Notes under the pieces: model-generated
Seen by the model: only the letters and a program-made list of their open reading frames with translations
What the model was told of the DNA's origin: nothing
Database searches by the model: none
Assembly: GCA_022559845.1 (NCBI GenBank)
Contig: CM040120.1
Location: 163,600,334 to 163,664,333 of the forward strand
Length of the DNA: 64,000 nucleotides
Source: Amorphophallus konjac
Taxonomy: Eukaryota > Streptophyta > Magnoliopsida > Alismatales > Araceae
Direction of reading: 5' to 3'
Translations under genes and position numbers: made by a program
Shown here: in pieces, positions 45,594 to 58,891 of the stretch
How positions within the stretch are numbered: the stretch's first letter is position 1
How the letters are laid out: every line of letters starts with the position of its first letter

Positions 45594-45606
45594 AAGTGGG
45601 GGAGGG
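45594..45606 (+). other. Polypurine tract of A, copy 2
   Basis: AAGTGGGGGAGGG before the 3' LTR, as in copy 1. Confidence 0.8.
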
Positions 45607-48600
45607 TTTAGCACCCCGATTTATTAAGGAATAAAAATTTCGAGAAAATTAATAAGAAATTCCTTAAGAAATAGGATAAGTAAAAAGTTGACTATTTTTT
45701 AAAAATCTAGCAAAATTAGAATCTTGTAGAGGATAAAACGTTTAGTAAAATTTCCTTCTATGACCAGCCTAATTAAGATTTCTAAATAAGCCGAATTAGC
45801 AGATTAAGGCCCAAATCCACACGTAACCTAATTGGACCTTAAAACGTGAAATTCGGGCCCAATACCCGACCATTTAAGCTTAAACCAGATTCAAATGAAC
45901 AGCTAGGATCAACTCATCGTTTGCCCTCTGGTTAATCTTTGAAACCCTAACCTTAGGAGAAGTTTTTGGCAGGGGAGTGGCGGATTAACCCTATCCTACG
46001 TGATTCGCACTCGTCCGCTGTGCGTGGACTCTATCTCCGCGATTAGAACTCTCTAGACCCCATAGGACCAATTAAAATGAACCTTGCCAACCCTAGAATT
46101 GTTTAGATGCTGTGGCAGTCGGCGAGGACCTCGGACGGGAGAGTATTTCGGCGATTACCGGCGGTGTGTACCTAGCGCGATCGGCTTCCCTCTTCTTCCT
46201 TCATCCTTCGATTAAGGTAGGTGATAGCAAGACAAACCCCAAGTGTAATATATGGTTGGAAGCATAATCGTGTCCTCTTTCTTTGGTGTAAAAAGCCCTA
46301 ATTTTCATCTAGTATCCTGCTAGAATTTCGAGTTTTAGTGGAAGCATGATAGAATTAGGGTTAGCAATGTTCCACTTCGATTTAAGTAGGGATTTCAGGC
46401 ACTAAACGTTCAATTGATCATGCTATCTTGTATAAATTTTTGTGCTCGTTCTATTGATCATAAAAAGCCCCAAGTTTCCTGCTCTAGATAGTGCGTATTT
46501 ATCTTTTGTTCCCAACCCTAGACAACCCCGCCGGAGACGGGCAGGGCGAAGGGGCAATGATCTGTTCTAATATGAGCGGCCACTCGATAGACCGCACATC
46601 TATATGAACGGCCAGACTGAAACCGCCTGTGCTATTTGCGTTATTGAGTTTTTTGGAGACAAATGGCTTGGACAGAACCGCTCAACAAGTCATGCGGCCA
46701 TCTATAGACCGCTCATCCCCTATCGGGCCCCTACCTGCAGAGCGTGAACGGCCAGTGGACGACCGCATAGGCTCTTGAAAGGTTCTGGACGAACCGTTCA
46801 TCCCCACGGAATTGTGTTAATTTCGAATTTAGCATGTTTTATCTCTAGTTAATTAATCTTCATGGTAGGCTAGCAACCATGTAAATGGAACATATGAAAG
46901 ATTAAAATGTAAATTTTCTAGTTTATTTTCATCATGACCTTGGTTTATTATTTCCATTAACTTAATTTCAATTATGAATACATGAACCATGTTACTAGGA
47001 TTGTTTGACAGTCATTCTACTCCGGTAGGATTGACTGACCGCTATACTGGTTTCCGATGATTTGATCGATAGCCTCATTACCTTGTAATGGTTGGAACAC
47101 TCCGCTGGATATTCCTTCCGTCGGACTAGGATCTTCATTGTAGGACCTCCGTAAGCCCCCGCGAGCCTGAGATTCCCACTAGGACACTGGGCAGGTTGTA
47201 CCACCAAGACCTGAACATGTTTACGTGATCGAACCGCTTGGATTACAGTGTTGTGAGTCATGGCTCAATTTGGACCGACCGAGACTTGGACGGCTGGAAT
47301 CGGACCGTTCGTCTCAGTGGGCGGCCCATGATAGACCCTGCATCCCTAGCTAAATGCCATTTCTTGTTGGTCGATTAACCTTGTTTCATCTTCGACCAAA
47401 TCATGATTTGATCGACCCAATAAGCACTAGGTTGACCAGTGGATAGTGGGCTGGACCCTGGTTCAATTCTGCCCCACTTGTGGCAACCCAGAGCCCATTT
47501 TTGGGTGGAGTTCTAGTCTTCTAGTTAGGCCCAGTTTGAACGGACTGTTTAGGCCCTTCCATGTTGATGAGCGGATCCTATTAGACTGTTCAACCCCCGA
47601 GCGGTCCTATCAGGCCCATTTATCTTGTTCCTGGGCTTCAAGTTCTTCTGGCCATGTGCGGCCCATTCTTCACCGTCCATACTAGTTGAATGGCCCGTTT
47701 GTGACCGTTCTTGTTCAAGAGCGGCCCATACTGGTCTGTTTATCCTCGACTTCATTAAGGCTGACCTTTAGCCCAGCTCTTCCTGAACGGCCTAGATGAG
47801 ACCGTACATATGTTGAGTGGCCCAATCTAGACTGCGTATACTCCATAATTGATTTCCGTGTTTTGTGATATTGAACCCAAGGACCTGTTGGTTCTTGATA
47901 ACTTGAACTTTCTAGTCAAAGTATCTCTTCACTTACCCTTGGAATTCTCCGAGGTAAGTTCTACACTTGAAATTATTGGCCATTTAACTTGATTAATGTC
48001 TAGACATAACTTGGGATCTTGGATCCATTAAATCAATGCCAACGCATCATAAGGGCCCAGTCTGGTCCTGGGAGGAGCGCCCGAAAAGTACTTGTGGCCC
48101 GGGGGGTGAGGCATTGCACCGAGTGCATGACTAGCGTGATGTCTACGACATAATCTATTACTTGAATTTTTCTTGACTTGGTTAGTTCTTGCTTGTTGGC
48201 CAATTTCCAGTTACTTCATAGTATCACCTTCTTTTTAATGTATTACTTTGTCATATCATCATTTCATTTCGTTCTTTATTTTCGCACTTAAAAATGTAAT
48301 TAATTGGTTATTTAGTTAAACTTGCTTGTTATTACCTACTGAGCGTTCGCTCACCCAGTTGTTTCCCCCTTTTTCCGGTAGCTCAGGTGATGATTCGCAA
48401 ACTGATGGGGATGGGCAAGAGTGATGGCCATGGAGCGAACCTGTTAGAAGCCGTGTGGAGCCAGTCGTAGTTGTTGTGTCTAGTTATGTTTAGATTGTGT
48501 GGTTTGAAAGAGTTGTAATTACGAGATTAGCAAATGTAATGTTATCAGGTGGATGTTATGTCGGAAGTATGTTATGTGATTGGAACATTGATCATTTAAA

Positions 48601-48737
48601 CGTTTTTTAGTTAGGGGGTTATTTATGTTCATGGTGTAGTGTTGATCTTTAGCTTTAGCATAGCATGTCTGTAAATCAACATATTTTCATTAATTCTTTC
48701 TACTGTCAGTCCCGATATTCCTCGTCGGGGCATGACA
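45607..48737 (+). repeat. 3' LTR of chromovirus A, copy 2 (14 bases shorter)
   Basis: Like 9495-12639 but lacking the 14 bases that are 11993-12006 in copy 1; the junction is in GGGGGG near 48101-48106. Hairpin at 48340-48353. Confidence 0.92.
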
Positions 48738-49192
48738 CAGATCTTGTAGGTCGCAGGATCAGTGTTGAGGGATTTATTCCCTTTGGTCAAGCTGTAAGGT
48801 AGCGTCTGTTAGCAGACTGAGTCTGCGTTTCTTTTATTGCTTAGGGCAAGGAAGCCTTACTTCTGTGGAGTAAGGGGTGGACGTAGATTGTAGACCGCAA
48901 TCGAACCACCTTAAAAACTCTTTGCCTCCACTGTGTTTGTGTGCTTGGTTGACTTCATTTGTGTGGTGTATCTCGCGGATCTTTTGTTGTGGTACAAGCA
49001 CGTCTGTTGTTCGATCACAGTTCAATATCAACTCCTTCTCGTTAAGTTTCTGATTATTGTCTTTCCCCGTGGCCTTATTAGGAAGATTCTCTCACTGTGA
49101 CTGGGATTTCATCGCTTAAAATTCTTATTGCTTTATATTGGGCATGATCAATTCATCCCCCCCCCTTCTAGCTCACGCTCTACGTTCTATCA
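48738..49192 (+). repeat. Middle LTR of B, part 4 (right end)
   Basis: Copy of 12640-13094; begins with the right target copy CAGAT of A and ends TCTATCA before the primer site of unit 2. Confidence 0.9.
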
Positions 49193-49218
49193 ATTGGTAT
49201 CAGAGCAGGTTACCCATC

Positions 49219-51372
49219 ATGTGGTCCAACGGACAGGGTAATTTTGGATCTAGTGGTCCTCGAAGCTTCATGGCTGAGGGACAATCTATTAGTCACTATC
49301 CTTTCTTTGATGGTAATAACTATTTTTACTGGAAAAATAGGATGGAGGTGTTTATGAGAGCACAAAGCCACAAGCTCTGGAGAGTGATCAGCACAGGGCC
49401 ATATGCTCTTCCACCAAATGAAGATGCGTGGACGAAGGATCACGTCAAGCTTTCAACCATTAACTGGTCGGCCCTGAACATCATTCAATGCGTGGTTCAC
49501 CCTGATGAGTACCCCCAGATCTCAGCCTGCAAAATAGCCAAAAAGATGTGGGATGAATTAGAGCTAATCTACGAAGGTACATCCCAAGTGAAGGCCACTA
49601 AAGTAAACATGCTCACCTCTGAATATGAATTATTCAAATTAAAATCTGAGGAGACTATCACAGAAATGTATGCAAGGTTGTCATTGATTACTAAAAGTCT
49701 TAGTGGGCTTGGGAAACAAGTTTCAAAAGGGGACATTGTCAGGAAAATTCTTAGGTCACTATCCCACGCTTGGCATACTAAGGCCATAGTGATAGAGGAG
49801 TCTAGGGATTTGTCAAAAATGACAGTCACTGAACTGATAGGATCCTTAATGACCTACGAAATGAACTTCAAAAGAAGTAGCGAAGGAAGTGATAAGAAGA
49901 GCAAGAACATTGCTCTCAAGGTGTCCCGTGGTAACAGTAGCAGCAGTAGCGGCAGTAGCAGTGGTGAGTCTGACGGACTGTCAAACCTTGATCAAGAGAA
50001 GCAAGCTATGCTCACTCGTCAGTTCAGGAAGTTTTTGAGGTCAAAGGGAAAAACATTTAGAAGAAGAGGATCAAATAATTCTGGTAAGCATTTAGATATT
50101 AATATTGATAAGAACAAGAGTACTAAGAAGGTCAAATGCTATCATTACAAGAAGACATGACATATAAAAGGTAAATGTCCTGATCTCCAGAAGAAGGCCT
50201 CCAACGTGCAGAAGAAGAAACCTCAAGCTATGGTCTGCCCGTGGAGTGACGAGGAGGAAGACCCAGAGGCCAGCTCTTCAGAGGAAGATGAAGAAGAAAT
50301 ATGCCTCATGGCCAAAAGCGACGAAGATGTAACCAATATATTTGAGAATTTTATAATTGATGATTAGGAAGATTCATATGCTGACCTGCTAGATAAATTT
50401 AATGCTTTGAGCAAAGAGCATAGGATGGTAAATAGAAAATTGAATGTTGCTACTGAAGAGCAGGTCCAAACTAACCAAGAGAATCTGAAGTTTAAGGAGG
50501 ATTTAAAAGAAATGGACTCTCTTAGAAAAGAAAATGAAGACCTTAAGTTTGAAAATCAAGAAGTACAAAAACAACTTGAAGAACTTAAGTCAAAACTTCA
50601 AGAGAGTCAGGGTAACAACAGCTTAATCACTGAAAAATATGAAGTAGTCAGGAAGGTCAATTCTGAATTTCAGGAAAATTATGAAAAATTACAGAAAGAA
50701 CTGGAAGATAAACAAAGCACCTTAGAAAGATTTGTTCAAGGAAAAACAAACTTGGATGCCATGTTAGGTGCTAGAGTAAACTTCAATAAAGAGGGTTCAG
50801 GGTATAACCCAACAAACAAGAAATCCTTTCAGCTCAAGACTGTGACATTCTGTTCAGAAAGAGGGAAAGAAAAACTGGACACACCATCCAGTTCTAATAA
50901 TATTCAAAATGTCCAGCAACTAAAGAAGAATCCAACAAACCCTGCTGGACAATAATCTAAACTAGGATTGAACTTTGCTAAGCGAGCTTCAATGCCCATT
51001 CACCCGAACAAGAATGCAAATAAGTCAAGGCATGTGAGTCAGAACAAAAACTCAAACTTCTATAACAAAACGGGCCAGTACAAAACAAACTGGGGAAGTC
51101 ATGCTTATCAACAGAAATGCTCCAATAAATTCGACTCCTCTAGACAGTTTGGGTACAATAGATACCCGAGGAGTGAACAGTCCACCAACAGGAACAGGTT
51201 CAACATCAATAAACCAAGTGGACAGAACTTTAGTTATAACTTCAACAAAACTGTAAATAGAGTGCAAACGAAAAATACCTTGAGACAGTTCTGGATTCCA
51301 AAGTGTTTGCTTAGAGAGTTTTATAATGTTTTTGGACCCAATCTATCTTGGGTTCCAAACCACTTTGCTTAA
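49219..51372 (+). pseudogene. gag: Gag of copia element B, unit 2
   Basis: As unit 1: UBN2-type Gag, decayed zinc knuckle with TGA 50158, stop 50365, coiled coil 50407-50750, stop 50953, Asn-rich tail. At 49999 G is A (Glu to Lys in the stretch before the knuckle). Confidence 0.87.
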
Positions 51373-52010
51373 TTTGCTCTATGCAGGTTAGCCTAGCAGT
51401 CGAGAACAACAAGTGGTATCTAGATAGCGGCTGCTCTAGGCACATGACAGGTGACCGATCCAAATTCAGCAAACTGGAGATGAAGGTAGGGGGTCTGGTC
51501 AAATTCGGAGGAAAGAACAGAGGTAAAATTGTTAGCATTGGAACAGTTGGTAAGTCTTCCACAAACTCCATTGAAAAAGTTCTTCTTGTGCAAGGTCTTC
51601 AACACAACCTGCTCAGCATTAGTCAGCTGTGTGACAAGGGTCCCAGAATTCTATTTGATAACAATGCATGTAAAATTCTTGAAATAAATTCTGACAAAGT
51701 CATGTTTGAAGCTCATAGAGTCAATAATGTATACATTGTTGATCTAAATGAAAAATCTGAAATAAATCTCTGTCTATTTGCTGATCTTGAGAATAATGTT
51801 GTTATGTGGCACAGACGTTTAGGTCATGCTAGCTTCTCCTCCTTGAATAAATTGGTTAAACATGATTTAGTTAGAGGAATGCCAAAGATGAAATTTTGTT
51901 CTACTTCAAAACCATGTGATGCCTGTGCTCTAGGCAAACAAACCCGAAAATCATTCAAACTCATATCTGAGTCTCTTTGGTCCAACCAGGACTCAGAGTC
52001 TAAATGGTAA
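51372..52010 (+). pseudogene. pol: Protease and pre-integrase region of B, unit 2
   Basis: Protease LDSGCS at 51420-51437; HHCC region to about 51950; frame lost near 51968 by the same small deletion as in unit 1. Confidence 0.87.
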
Positions 52011-52975
52011 AAGATTCGGGTTCGTGATTGTAGATGATTTTACTAGATTTGCATGGTTTTCTTTCTTGAAAATAAAAGTAATGCTTTTCAAAAATTTGAA
52101 CATTTCTTTAATAAGGTAAACAAAGCAGGAATTCACAGAATTTCCATGATTCAATCTGACCATGGAGGAGAGTTTGAAAATGCTACATTTCGGAATTTTA
52201 TAATAAAGAAGGATTAACTCACAGATTTTCTTTTCTTAGGACTCCAGAGCAGAACGGCATAGTGGAGAGAAGAAACCGCACAATCATTGAGATGGCCAGA
52301 ACTATGGTGATGGAGAGTCAGCTACCTAGAAGATTTTGGGCAGAGGCAGCTAACACCACTTGCTACACCATTAACAGAGGCTTGGTAAGACTCATCCATA
52401 AGAAAACACCTTATGAACTCCTGAAAGGTAACAAGCCTGATGTTTCATACTTCAAAATTTTTGGTTCGAAATGTTTCATCCACAACAACAATAAAAGAGA
52501 CCTAGACAAATTTGATGCAAGAAGTACTCTAAGAATTTTTCTAGGATACTCTGAAACAACTAGGGCTTATAGGGTTTTCAACTGCACAGATCCGACTGTA
52601 GAAGAGACACCTCATGTCATATTTGATGAAACAAACAATTTCACTAACTTAGATAATGATGACAGGTGCTCAAAAGAAGATGGAGAATTCTTAGAGAACA
52701 AAGAGAATGAAGAAGCTGAACCACCAGAAGTATCAAGTACCTCCAATCAAGTAAGTTTAGCAGAAGCAGGTGAGTCTTCAACAAACATGAAATTTTTAAG
52801 AGATCATCCAGTAGACAACATCATAGGCGACCTTGAAGATCCACTTAGGACAAGGTGTCATTTTAGAAATGTTCATAATCAAGACCTAGTCACCTTAGTT
52901 TCACAAATTGAGCCCAAGTCAATTGATGAAGCTTTAAATGATGCTTCGGGGTTAATGCTATGTGTGAGTAGTTAG
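51971..52975 (+). pseudogene. pol: Integrase of copia element B, unit 2
   Basis: Same broken core as unit 1: VDDFTR about 52034, SDHGGEF about 52155, VERRNR about 52260; 237-codon open stretch 52262-52975. Confidence 0.86.
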
Positions 52976-54432
52976 GTCAATTTGAAAGAAATAATGTCTG
53001 GGAGCTAGTTCCGAGACCAGAAAATACAAATGTCATAAGAACTAAATGGGTTTTTAAGAATAAAATGAATGAGGATGGAATTATTTCAAGAAATAAAGCC
53101 AGACTAGTAGCCAAGGGCTACTATCAGGAATTTGGAGTTGATTTTGATGAATCCTATGCACCTGTTGCTAGGATGGAAGCAATTAGGATTTTATTGGCTT
53201 TCACTTGTTCTAAAAACATAAAACTTCAACAAATGGATGTTAAAAGTGCATTTTTAAATGGTGTTATCAAAGAAGAAGTGTTTGTAGAACAACCTCCCGG
53301 ATTTCAATTTTCTCCCCAACCTAACCAATTTTTCAGGTTGAATAAAGCCATGTACGGTATAAAGTAGGCTCCTCGAGCCTGGTATGAGAGGCTGACAGAA
53401 TTTTTGATCAGCAAAGGCTACCATATAGGTAAGGTGGATCAAACTCTGTTCACCAAAAGTTTGAATAAAGACCTCATCATAGTTCAGGTATATGTAGATG
53501 ATATTGTCTTCGGTTCAACAAGTACTGAATTATGCAATGAATTTTCTCATTTGATGTCTGTTGAGTTTGAGATGAGCATGGTAGGTGAATTGAAATATTT
53601 TCTTGGCTTGCAAGTACAACAGCTGGAGGATGGATGCTTCATTAACCAGACCAAATACACATTGGACATTCTCAAGAGGTTTGGCATGAACAGTCTGAAA
53701 CACATCACAACACCAATGGATACCAACACTTCATTGGATGCAGACGCATCAGGTAAAGAAGTTGATGCAAAGCTATACCGAGGTATGATTGAATCCTTTC
53801 TTTATTTGACTGACTCGAGACCTGATATATAGTTCAGTGTAGGAATGGGTGCTAGGTACCAATCTAGACCTACTGAATTACACTTAGCAGCTATGAAAAT
53901 AATTTTCAGATACTTTTCTGCTACACACACCCTTGGTTTATGGTTTCCTACATCACACAATTTAGATCTTATTGCATATACGGATGTTGATTATGTCGGG
54001 TGTAAGCATGATAGAAAAGGCACTAGTGGTCATTGTGAATTTCGAGGTGGGTGTTTAGTCTCTTTGGGTTCCAAGAAGCAACACTCCGTGGCTCTCTCTA
54101 CTACAGAGGCTGAGTACGTAGCTGCAGGGAGTTGTGGTACACAAGTCATACGGATCAAACACCAACTTCAGGACTATCAAGTAGACCTGGGGTGCACACC
54201 TATATATTGTGACAATACTAGTGCCATCAATGTAGCCAAGAATCCTGTTTTGCATTCTCGAACCAAACACATAGAAATCAGACATCATTTTATTAGAGAT
54301 GCGGTTTCCAAAGGAACTTTTGAATTAATCCTTGTAAGCACTATAAACCAAATAGCTGACATCTTCACTAAGCCATTGGATAATGACAAATTTACAACTT
54401 TGAGGAGAGAGTTAAGTATTTTTAAATCTTAG
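52976..54432 (+). pseudogene. pol: Reverse transcriptase and RNase H of B, unit 2
   Basis: YVDD at 53491-53502; stops at 53365 and 53830 as in unit 1; RNase H acidic residues present. At 53788 A replaces G (Val to Ile). Confidence 0.92.
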
Positions 54433-56037
54433 CTCCATGAATAAAATGCCTTCATGATTTTGTTTTCAGCATATACATTATCTCTTATTCATGAATAAAT
54501 TGTTTTGCTTCCATGAATAACATGTCTTTCCTCTGTGCCCTTAACCACTCAGCATGAGTATGTCTGCATATCATGTCATAATGGGAGAGGAAGTTCTGTC
54601 TATATGCGAGCTGTTAGGCTGAGGGGTTTGTGCAATTACATATACTGCATGTGTCATAATAGAATAACAGTTCATTGAGTAAGGGGGAGTTGTCTCTGTG
54701 AAGAAGTGTTTGCTTTAAAAATTCTTGCATTCTGTGAGGGGGAGCTGGTAGGTTTCTGGAGGTTGACTGATTCAAAAGCATTTGAGAGATGTATGTTGCT
54801 GTTGTTTGTCATGAAAGACTTACCTCAGTTCATTCACAGTAAGTAGAATCTCATACTTGTCTTAAATCCTTAAGTCTGAACAACTAACGCTCAGCTAGAA
54901 TCTTTTATCTAATAACTTAGCAAAGACTTGGATAAGGTGCTCGAAGTATATCTCCCTACATATTTCATGATCATGGAACAAGCTAATCTTATATGTCATG
55001 AAATCTGCTAAAAACTTGAAACCTAGACTTCAAGGAACACATTCTTTAAGAATCGGTGTCTCTGATAGGTATTATTTTCAAACATTTCATATCAAAAATA
55101 TATAAGGGGATAAAAAATAAAAAAATTATATGCTCAGAGCAATGGTCTGATTACTGAGAAACTGGGAGTTTCATCAAAATGAAATGAAAACTTTCCTAAG
55201 TCATGAGGTGTCAGATTATCTCTGTTAAGAAGTGCAAAATTTTTGATCATGACAGAGCAATGGTAATAAAGTGGTGAGTAACTGGGGAGTCTGACCTCTG
55301 ATCAAGGTGTCTTCTCACGTAAAAACCGAAAGTTACTAACTCTGTTCTCTAAAAGAGAGGTAATACGGTTCTCACATTGAGTAACTGGGGAGTCCGGCCT
55401 CTGATCAAGGTGTCTCCTTAATGTCAAAGATGTGATCTACCAACTTACCTATTGGTCTCTATTCTGCTCGTTTAAGAAAAATAGTTTTCAGTCAAATCCT
55501 TAGTTCTTGCTGCTAGTTTATGGATTATTTATCCTCAATACCTCAAGAACATTTCTTGAGAATCAGTCTCTTGCAGTCTAACTAGTATAGTTTTGATCAG
55601 CTCTCTCTTGACATATCTGTTCACCCTTGTTTCCTCATCATATCCTTTGTATGCAGATAAACTTCACTTCCCCTTCTAGGTCTTTCTTGATTACTTGATT
55701 TGAAGAATCTCCGCTAGTTTTAGTACCCTACTTAATCCTTTAAGATATGATCATGGGTCATTCTAACTGTGCAAATACTGTATTTTTCTTTCACTAATCC
55801 CGCAGCTGCATATCTCTTTCATCTCCTTTTGATGATGTCAAAGGGGGAGAGTTTCAGAGAGAGAGAGAGAGTTAGGGGGGAGAGTGGGAGAGTCAATTGA
55901 TGGGGGATCGGAAGAGTGTTTTGTTTTGCCAAGAGTAAGTGTGTAATAAAGCATGCATGATTGTTCTTTGCTTGATCACTCAATTTACTCCATCTTGACT
56001 GCTTTGACATAAATTGACTCATAGTGTTGCCGTCATC
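54433..56037 (+). repeat. 3' noncoding spacer of B, unit 2
   Basis: Copy of 18335-19939: polypurine-like tracts at 54681-54689, 54736-54745, 55839-55851 and 55871-55883; repeated 90-base unit at about 55136-55229 and 55253-55346. No gene seen. Confidence 0.7.
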
Positions 56038-56051
56038 AAAAAGGGGGAGAC
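56038..56051 (+). other. Polypurine tract of B, unit 2
   Basis: AAAAAGGGGGAGAC before the 3' LTR. Confidence 0.88.
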
Positions 56052-58017
56052 TGTTGCATTACTACGATTTTGATGATGTCATACACTATAAGTCAATCAT
56101 GATAGTCTATCTTAATACATTCTTCTGTTATACATTCTTCATATACTGCACTCTCTGGTTTTACTCTGAAAGTCCGTACACACTTAGTTCACTCTGTATT
56201 GAGTCTGTGCATATGCTGCATCTTAACTAAATAGGGTCTGTGCATGTAGTCATCTAGTCGGTGTAACCTTCGGTGCTGCACGCGACTAAGTCATTTCAAT
56301 GTCTGTCTATGCATTACCTAAGTCGGTGCAACCCTCGTTGAGACACGTGACTAAGTCCGTGCATAGCTCAGTCCATGTGTTGCTTGCGTCTCATGCACAC
56401 TTAGGGTCAGTGCAAGTTTGTGTTTCATACTTGCATCTCATGCTACATCTAATGCATGACAGGTTGGTGCACGCGTTGGCTCGCATGCGATCGGTGCTAT
56501 TTTATGGCCTTGCGTCTCATTTTACGTCTCATTCTGCGTCTCTTGCATTTGTGTCTCATGTCTGAGTGCATCTCATTTTGCATCTCAGTCTCAGTCTCAT
56601 GCTATGTCTAAGGGTATGCAAACGAAGTCGGTGCAATGTTTTGCTTTAGCACGATCGGTGCAAATTTCTCTCATGCATGATCATCGTCGGTGCAATTTTC
56701 TTTGTCTTAGGCATGATAAAGTCGGTGCATTGTTCTGACTTGTGCAATAATGTTTGTGCAATCTTTGCATTGGGTTGCATAAGGTCGGTGCAACCCTTGT
56801 TGATGCACGCACGTAAGGTCTGTGCATTGCTATAAAGTCTGTGCACGACCGTGGTCAATGTAGCCTTTACTAATATCTTCTCTTGCTTGGCAGGTTTGTC
56901 ACCTGGTCGAGTATGTGTTCATCGAACCTATAACCTCGGAGTCCTCTCCACGTGAAAATCAAAGTGTCAGGTCTAAGACTCATTATCCTAGGGAAGGATT
57001 GGAATAGAAGAATCTGACACGTGGACAGCCTTAGTGCCTGAAATTTGATTCGTGAACACCTCAGGTGAGCATTCATTCAAGTCCTTTTAGGCGGGAACCG
57101 TGGATTCCACACGCACATCTCTGAAGCCTATAAATAGAGGTTGTTCGCTCCGAAGAAGATGATGATGTAGAAGCAGATAAAGTGAGTGCGAAATACGTAA
57201 AGATTCAGAGATAGCAAGAGAGAAAGAGAAAGGGAGAGAGTGAGGAGAGTATGAGCTCATGAGGAAGAAAGAGTGAAGAGTTTAGTTCTAGGATCAGATT
57301 CTGAACTGTTGTGCTCCTACGTGAGCTACCTGTTTTCATCAAGTTTTATTCGGGAGTTCATTTTTCTCTTTTATTATCTTCATCTTCCAGTTTCATTGTT
57401 CGTCCGAAACTCAGATTGAGTTCGGGATTCCTCCTGTGCTGTCATGAGAAGGGAGATTGGTTCTCTAGTTGCGAGTGCAGGCAATTCACTCGTGTGTACC
57501 CTCTGGTTTAGAGGAAGGGAGGTTGGTCCTCCGGTTCAGATCTTGCTGGGGCAAGTTCAGGTTCAGATCATGTAGGTCGCAAGATCAATGTTGAGGGATT
57601 TGTTCCCTTGGGTCAAGCTGTAAGGCAGCGTCTGTTAGCAGACTGAGTCTGCGTTTCTTTTATTGCTTAGTGCAAGGAAGCCTTACTCCTGTGGAGTAAG
57701 GGGTGGACGTAGATTGCAGACTGCAATCGAACCACCTTAAAAACTCTCTGTCTCCTCTGTGTTTGTGTGCTTGGTTGATTTCATTTGTGTGGTGTATCTC
57801 ACGGATCTTTTGTTGTGGTACACGCATGTCTACTGTTCGATCACAGTTCAATATCAACTTTTTCTAGTTAAGTTTCTGCTTATTGTCTTTCCATGAGGCT
57901 TGATCAGGAAGATTCTCTCACTACGACTGGGATTTCATCGCTTAAAATTCATATTACTTTAAATTGGGCATGATCAATTCATCCCCCCCCTTCTAGCTCA
58001 CGCTCTACGTTCAATCA
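56052..58017 (+). repeat. Final 3' LTR of copia element B, uninterrupted
   Basis: 1966 bp, TGTTGCATT to TTCAATCA, the only complete LTR of B in the window and the reference for the empty sites of A, D and the Tat/Ogre fragment. About twelve GTCGGTGCA-like units lie at 56257-56850. The TATA box is at 57129-57136. The LTR is followed directly by the gag of element E, so TCCTC (58018-58022) should be one target copy; the other is outside the window. Confidence 0.92.
57129..57136 (+). promoter_or_regulatory. TATA box of the LTR of B
   Basis: CCTATAAATAGAGG, a canonical plant TATA box about 1080 bases into the LTR, with a CT/GA-rich region downstream. Confidence 0.6.
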
Positions 58018-58817
58018 TCCTCATCTCAGGTAAGCTCTGACTCCAAAGATTTCACTTTTGAAGAGCTTATGGATGCGTATGATCAATTGATCAAACAATA
58101 TAAGAAAGTGAAATCTAAAAATAAAAAGTTGAAAAGGGATCTTAAGAAGAGCAATCAGGGTAAGAGCTCCTTCTGTAAAATTGTTCTGCCTTTGAGGAGC
58201 TAAATGACACTCTTATGATAGACATAGATGTGCATAAAGAAAGCATTGCCTGTTTAAGAGATGAAAAAGGAACCCTCCAAGCTGAAATCACTAGGTTGGA
58301 AGAAATTGTGAGACAACTTCAAAACAAATCTAAACCAATAGCCAATGATGACACTACGCTTGAGGGGTTAATCCATGATGAGGGGCTGATTGAAGAGAAT
58401 ACAACCATGAAAGAGCAAAATAACATGCTCTTTGAAAGACTATCTGTTTGTGAGAAAGGCAAGGGTATTGTTAATAATAGCTCTGAAAAACTGAATGAAC
58501 TTCAATTGGAAATTGAAAATTACAAGGGGGTAAATGCCATGCTCAATGAGCAGTTGGCTGTGTGTGAGGAGGACCTCGTTGAATCCGAGATGCACGTCTC
58601 CTCTTTGGAGAATGAAATCAAAGATTTAAAAATCTGTCTGTCAAGGTTTCCTCAAAGCAAAGATAATCTAGACAAAACTTTGGGAGCTAAAGTGAGTTTT
58701 CAGAAAGAGGACTTAAACTGTAAATCTGTGAATAAAAAGGCTCTTAAGTACAAATTGCATAAATCTTGCATCTCTAGCTCACATGAGGCCAGTACCTCTA
58801 GTGGTCCCCCAAAATAG
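58018..58817 (+). pseudogene. gag: Gag coiled-coil part of element E
   Basis: First open stretch (58018-58203) resembles the acidic-to-coiled-coil part of the Gag of B (FEELMDAYDQLIKQYKKV against YADLLDKFNAL). A frameshift near 58190 leads into the 200-codon stretch 58215-58817. That stretch is strongly heptad-like with many Leu, Glu and Lys, and ends in a block like that of B (DNLDKTLGAKVSFQKE against NLDAMLGARVNFNKE). The coiled coil probably mediates Gag assembly; known only by analogy. Confidence 0.78.
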
Positions 58818-58891
58818 TCTAGTGCTCAGAAAAATAAAAAGCAAGACAGACATCAAAAATTAAAAACACAATAGCCAACACAAAAAACAAG

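Larger units (their letters stand above)
36072..48737 (+). mobile_element. Chromovirus A, copy 2, complete
   Basis: Complete version of the element at 1-12639: 5' LTR 36072-40944, primer site 40951-40962, gag-pol 41160-45533, polypurine tract 45594-45606, 3' LTR 45607-48737. Target copies CAGAT are at 36067-36071 and 48738-48742; the empty site is seen near 57565 in the other LTR of B. Differences from copy 1 found by eye: 36947, 36967, 42789 and a 14-base deletion in the 3' LTR. Confidence 0.95.
49193..56051 (+). mobile_element. Internal domain of Sirevirus-like copia element B, unit 2
   Basis: Near-identical to 13095-19953, offset 36098. Primer site 49195-49206; polypurine tract 56038-56051. 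Substitutions noted by eye at 49999 and 53788. All stops and frameshifts are shared with unit 1. Confidence 0.9.
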
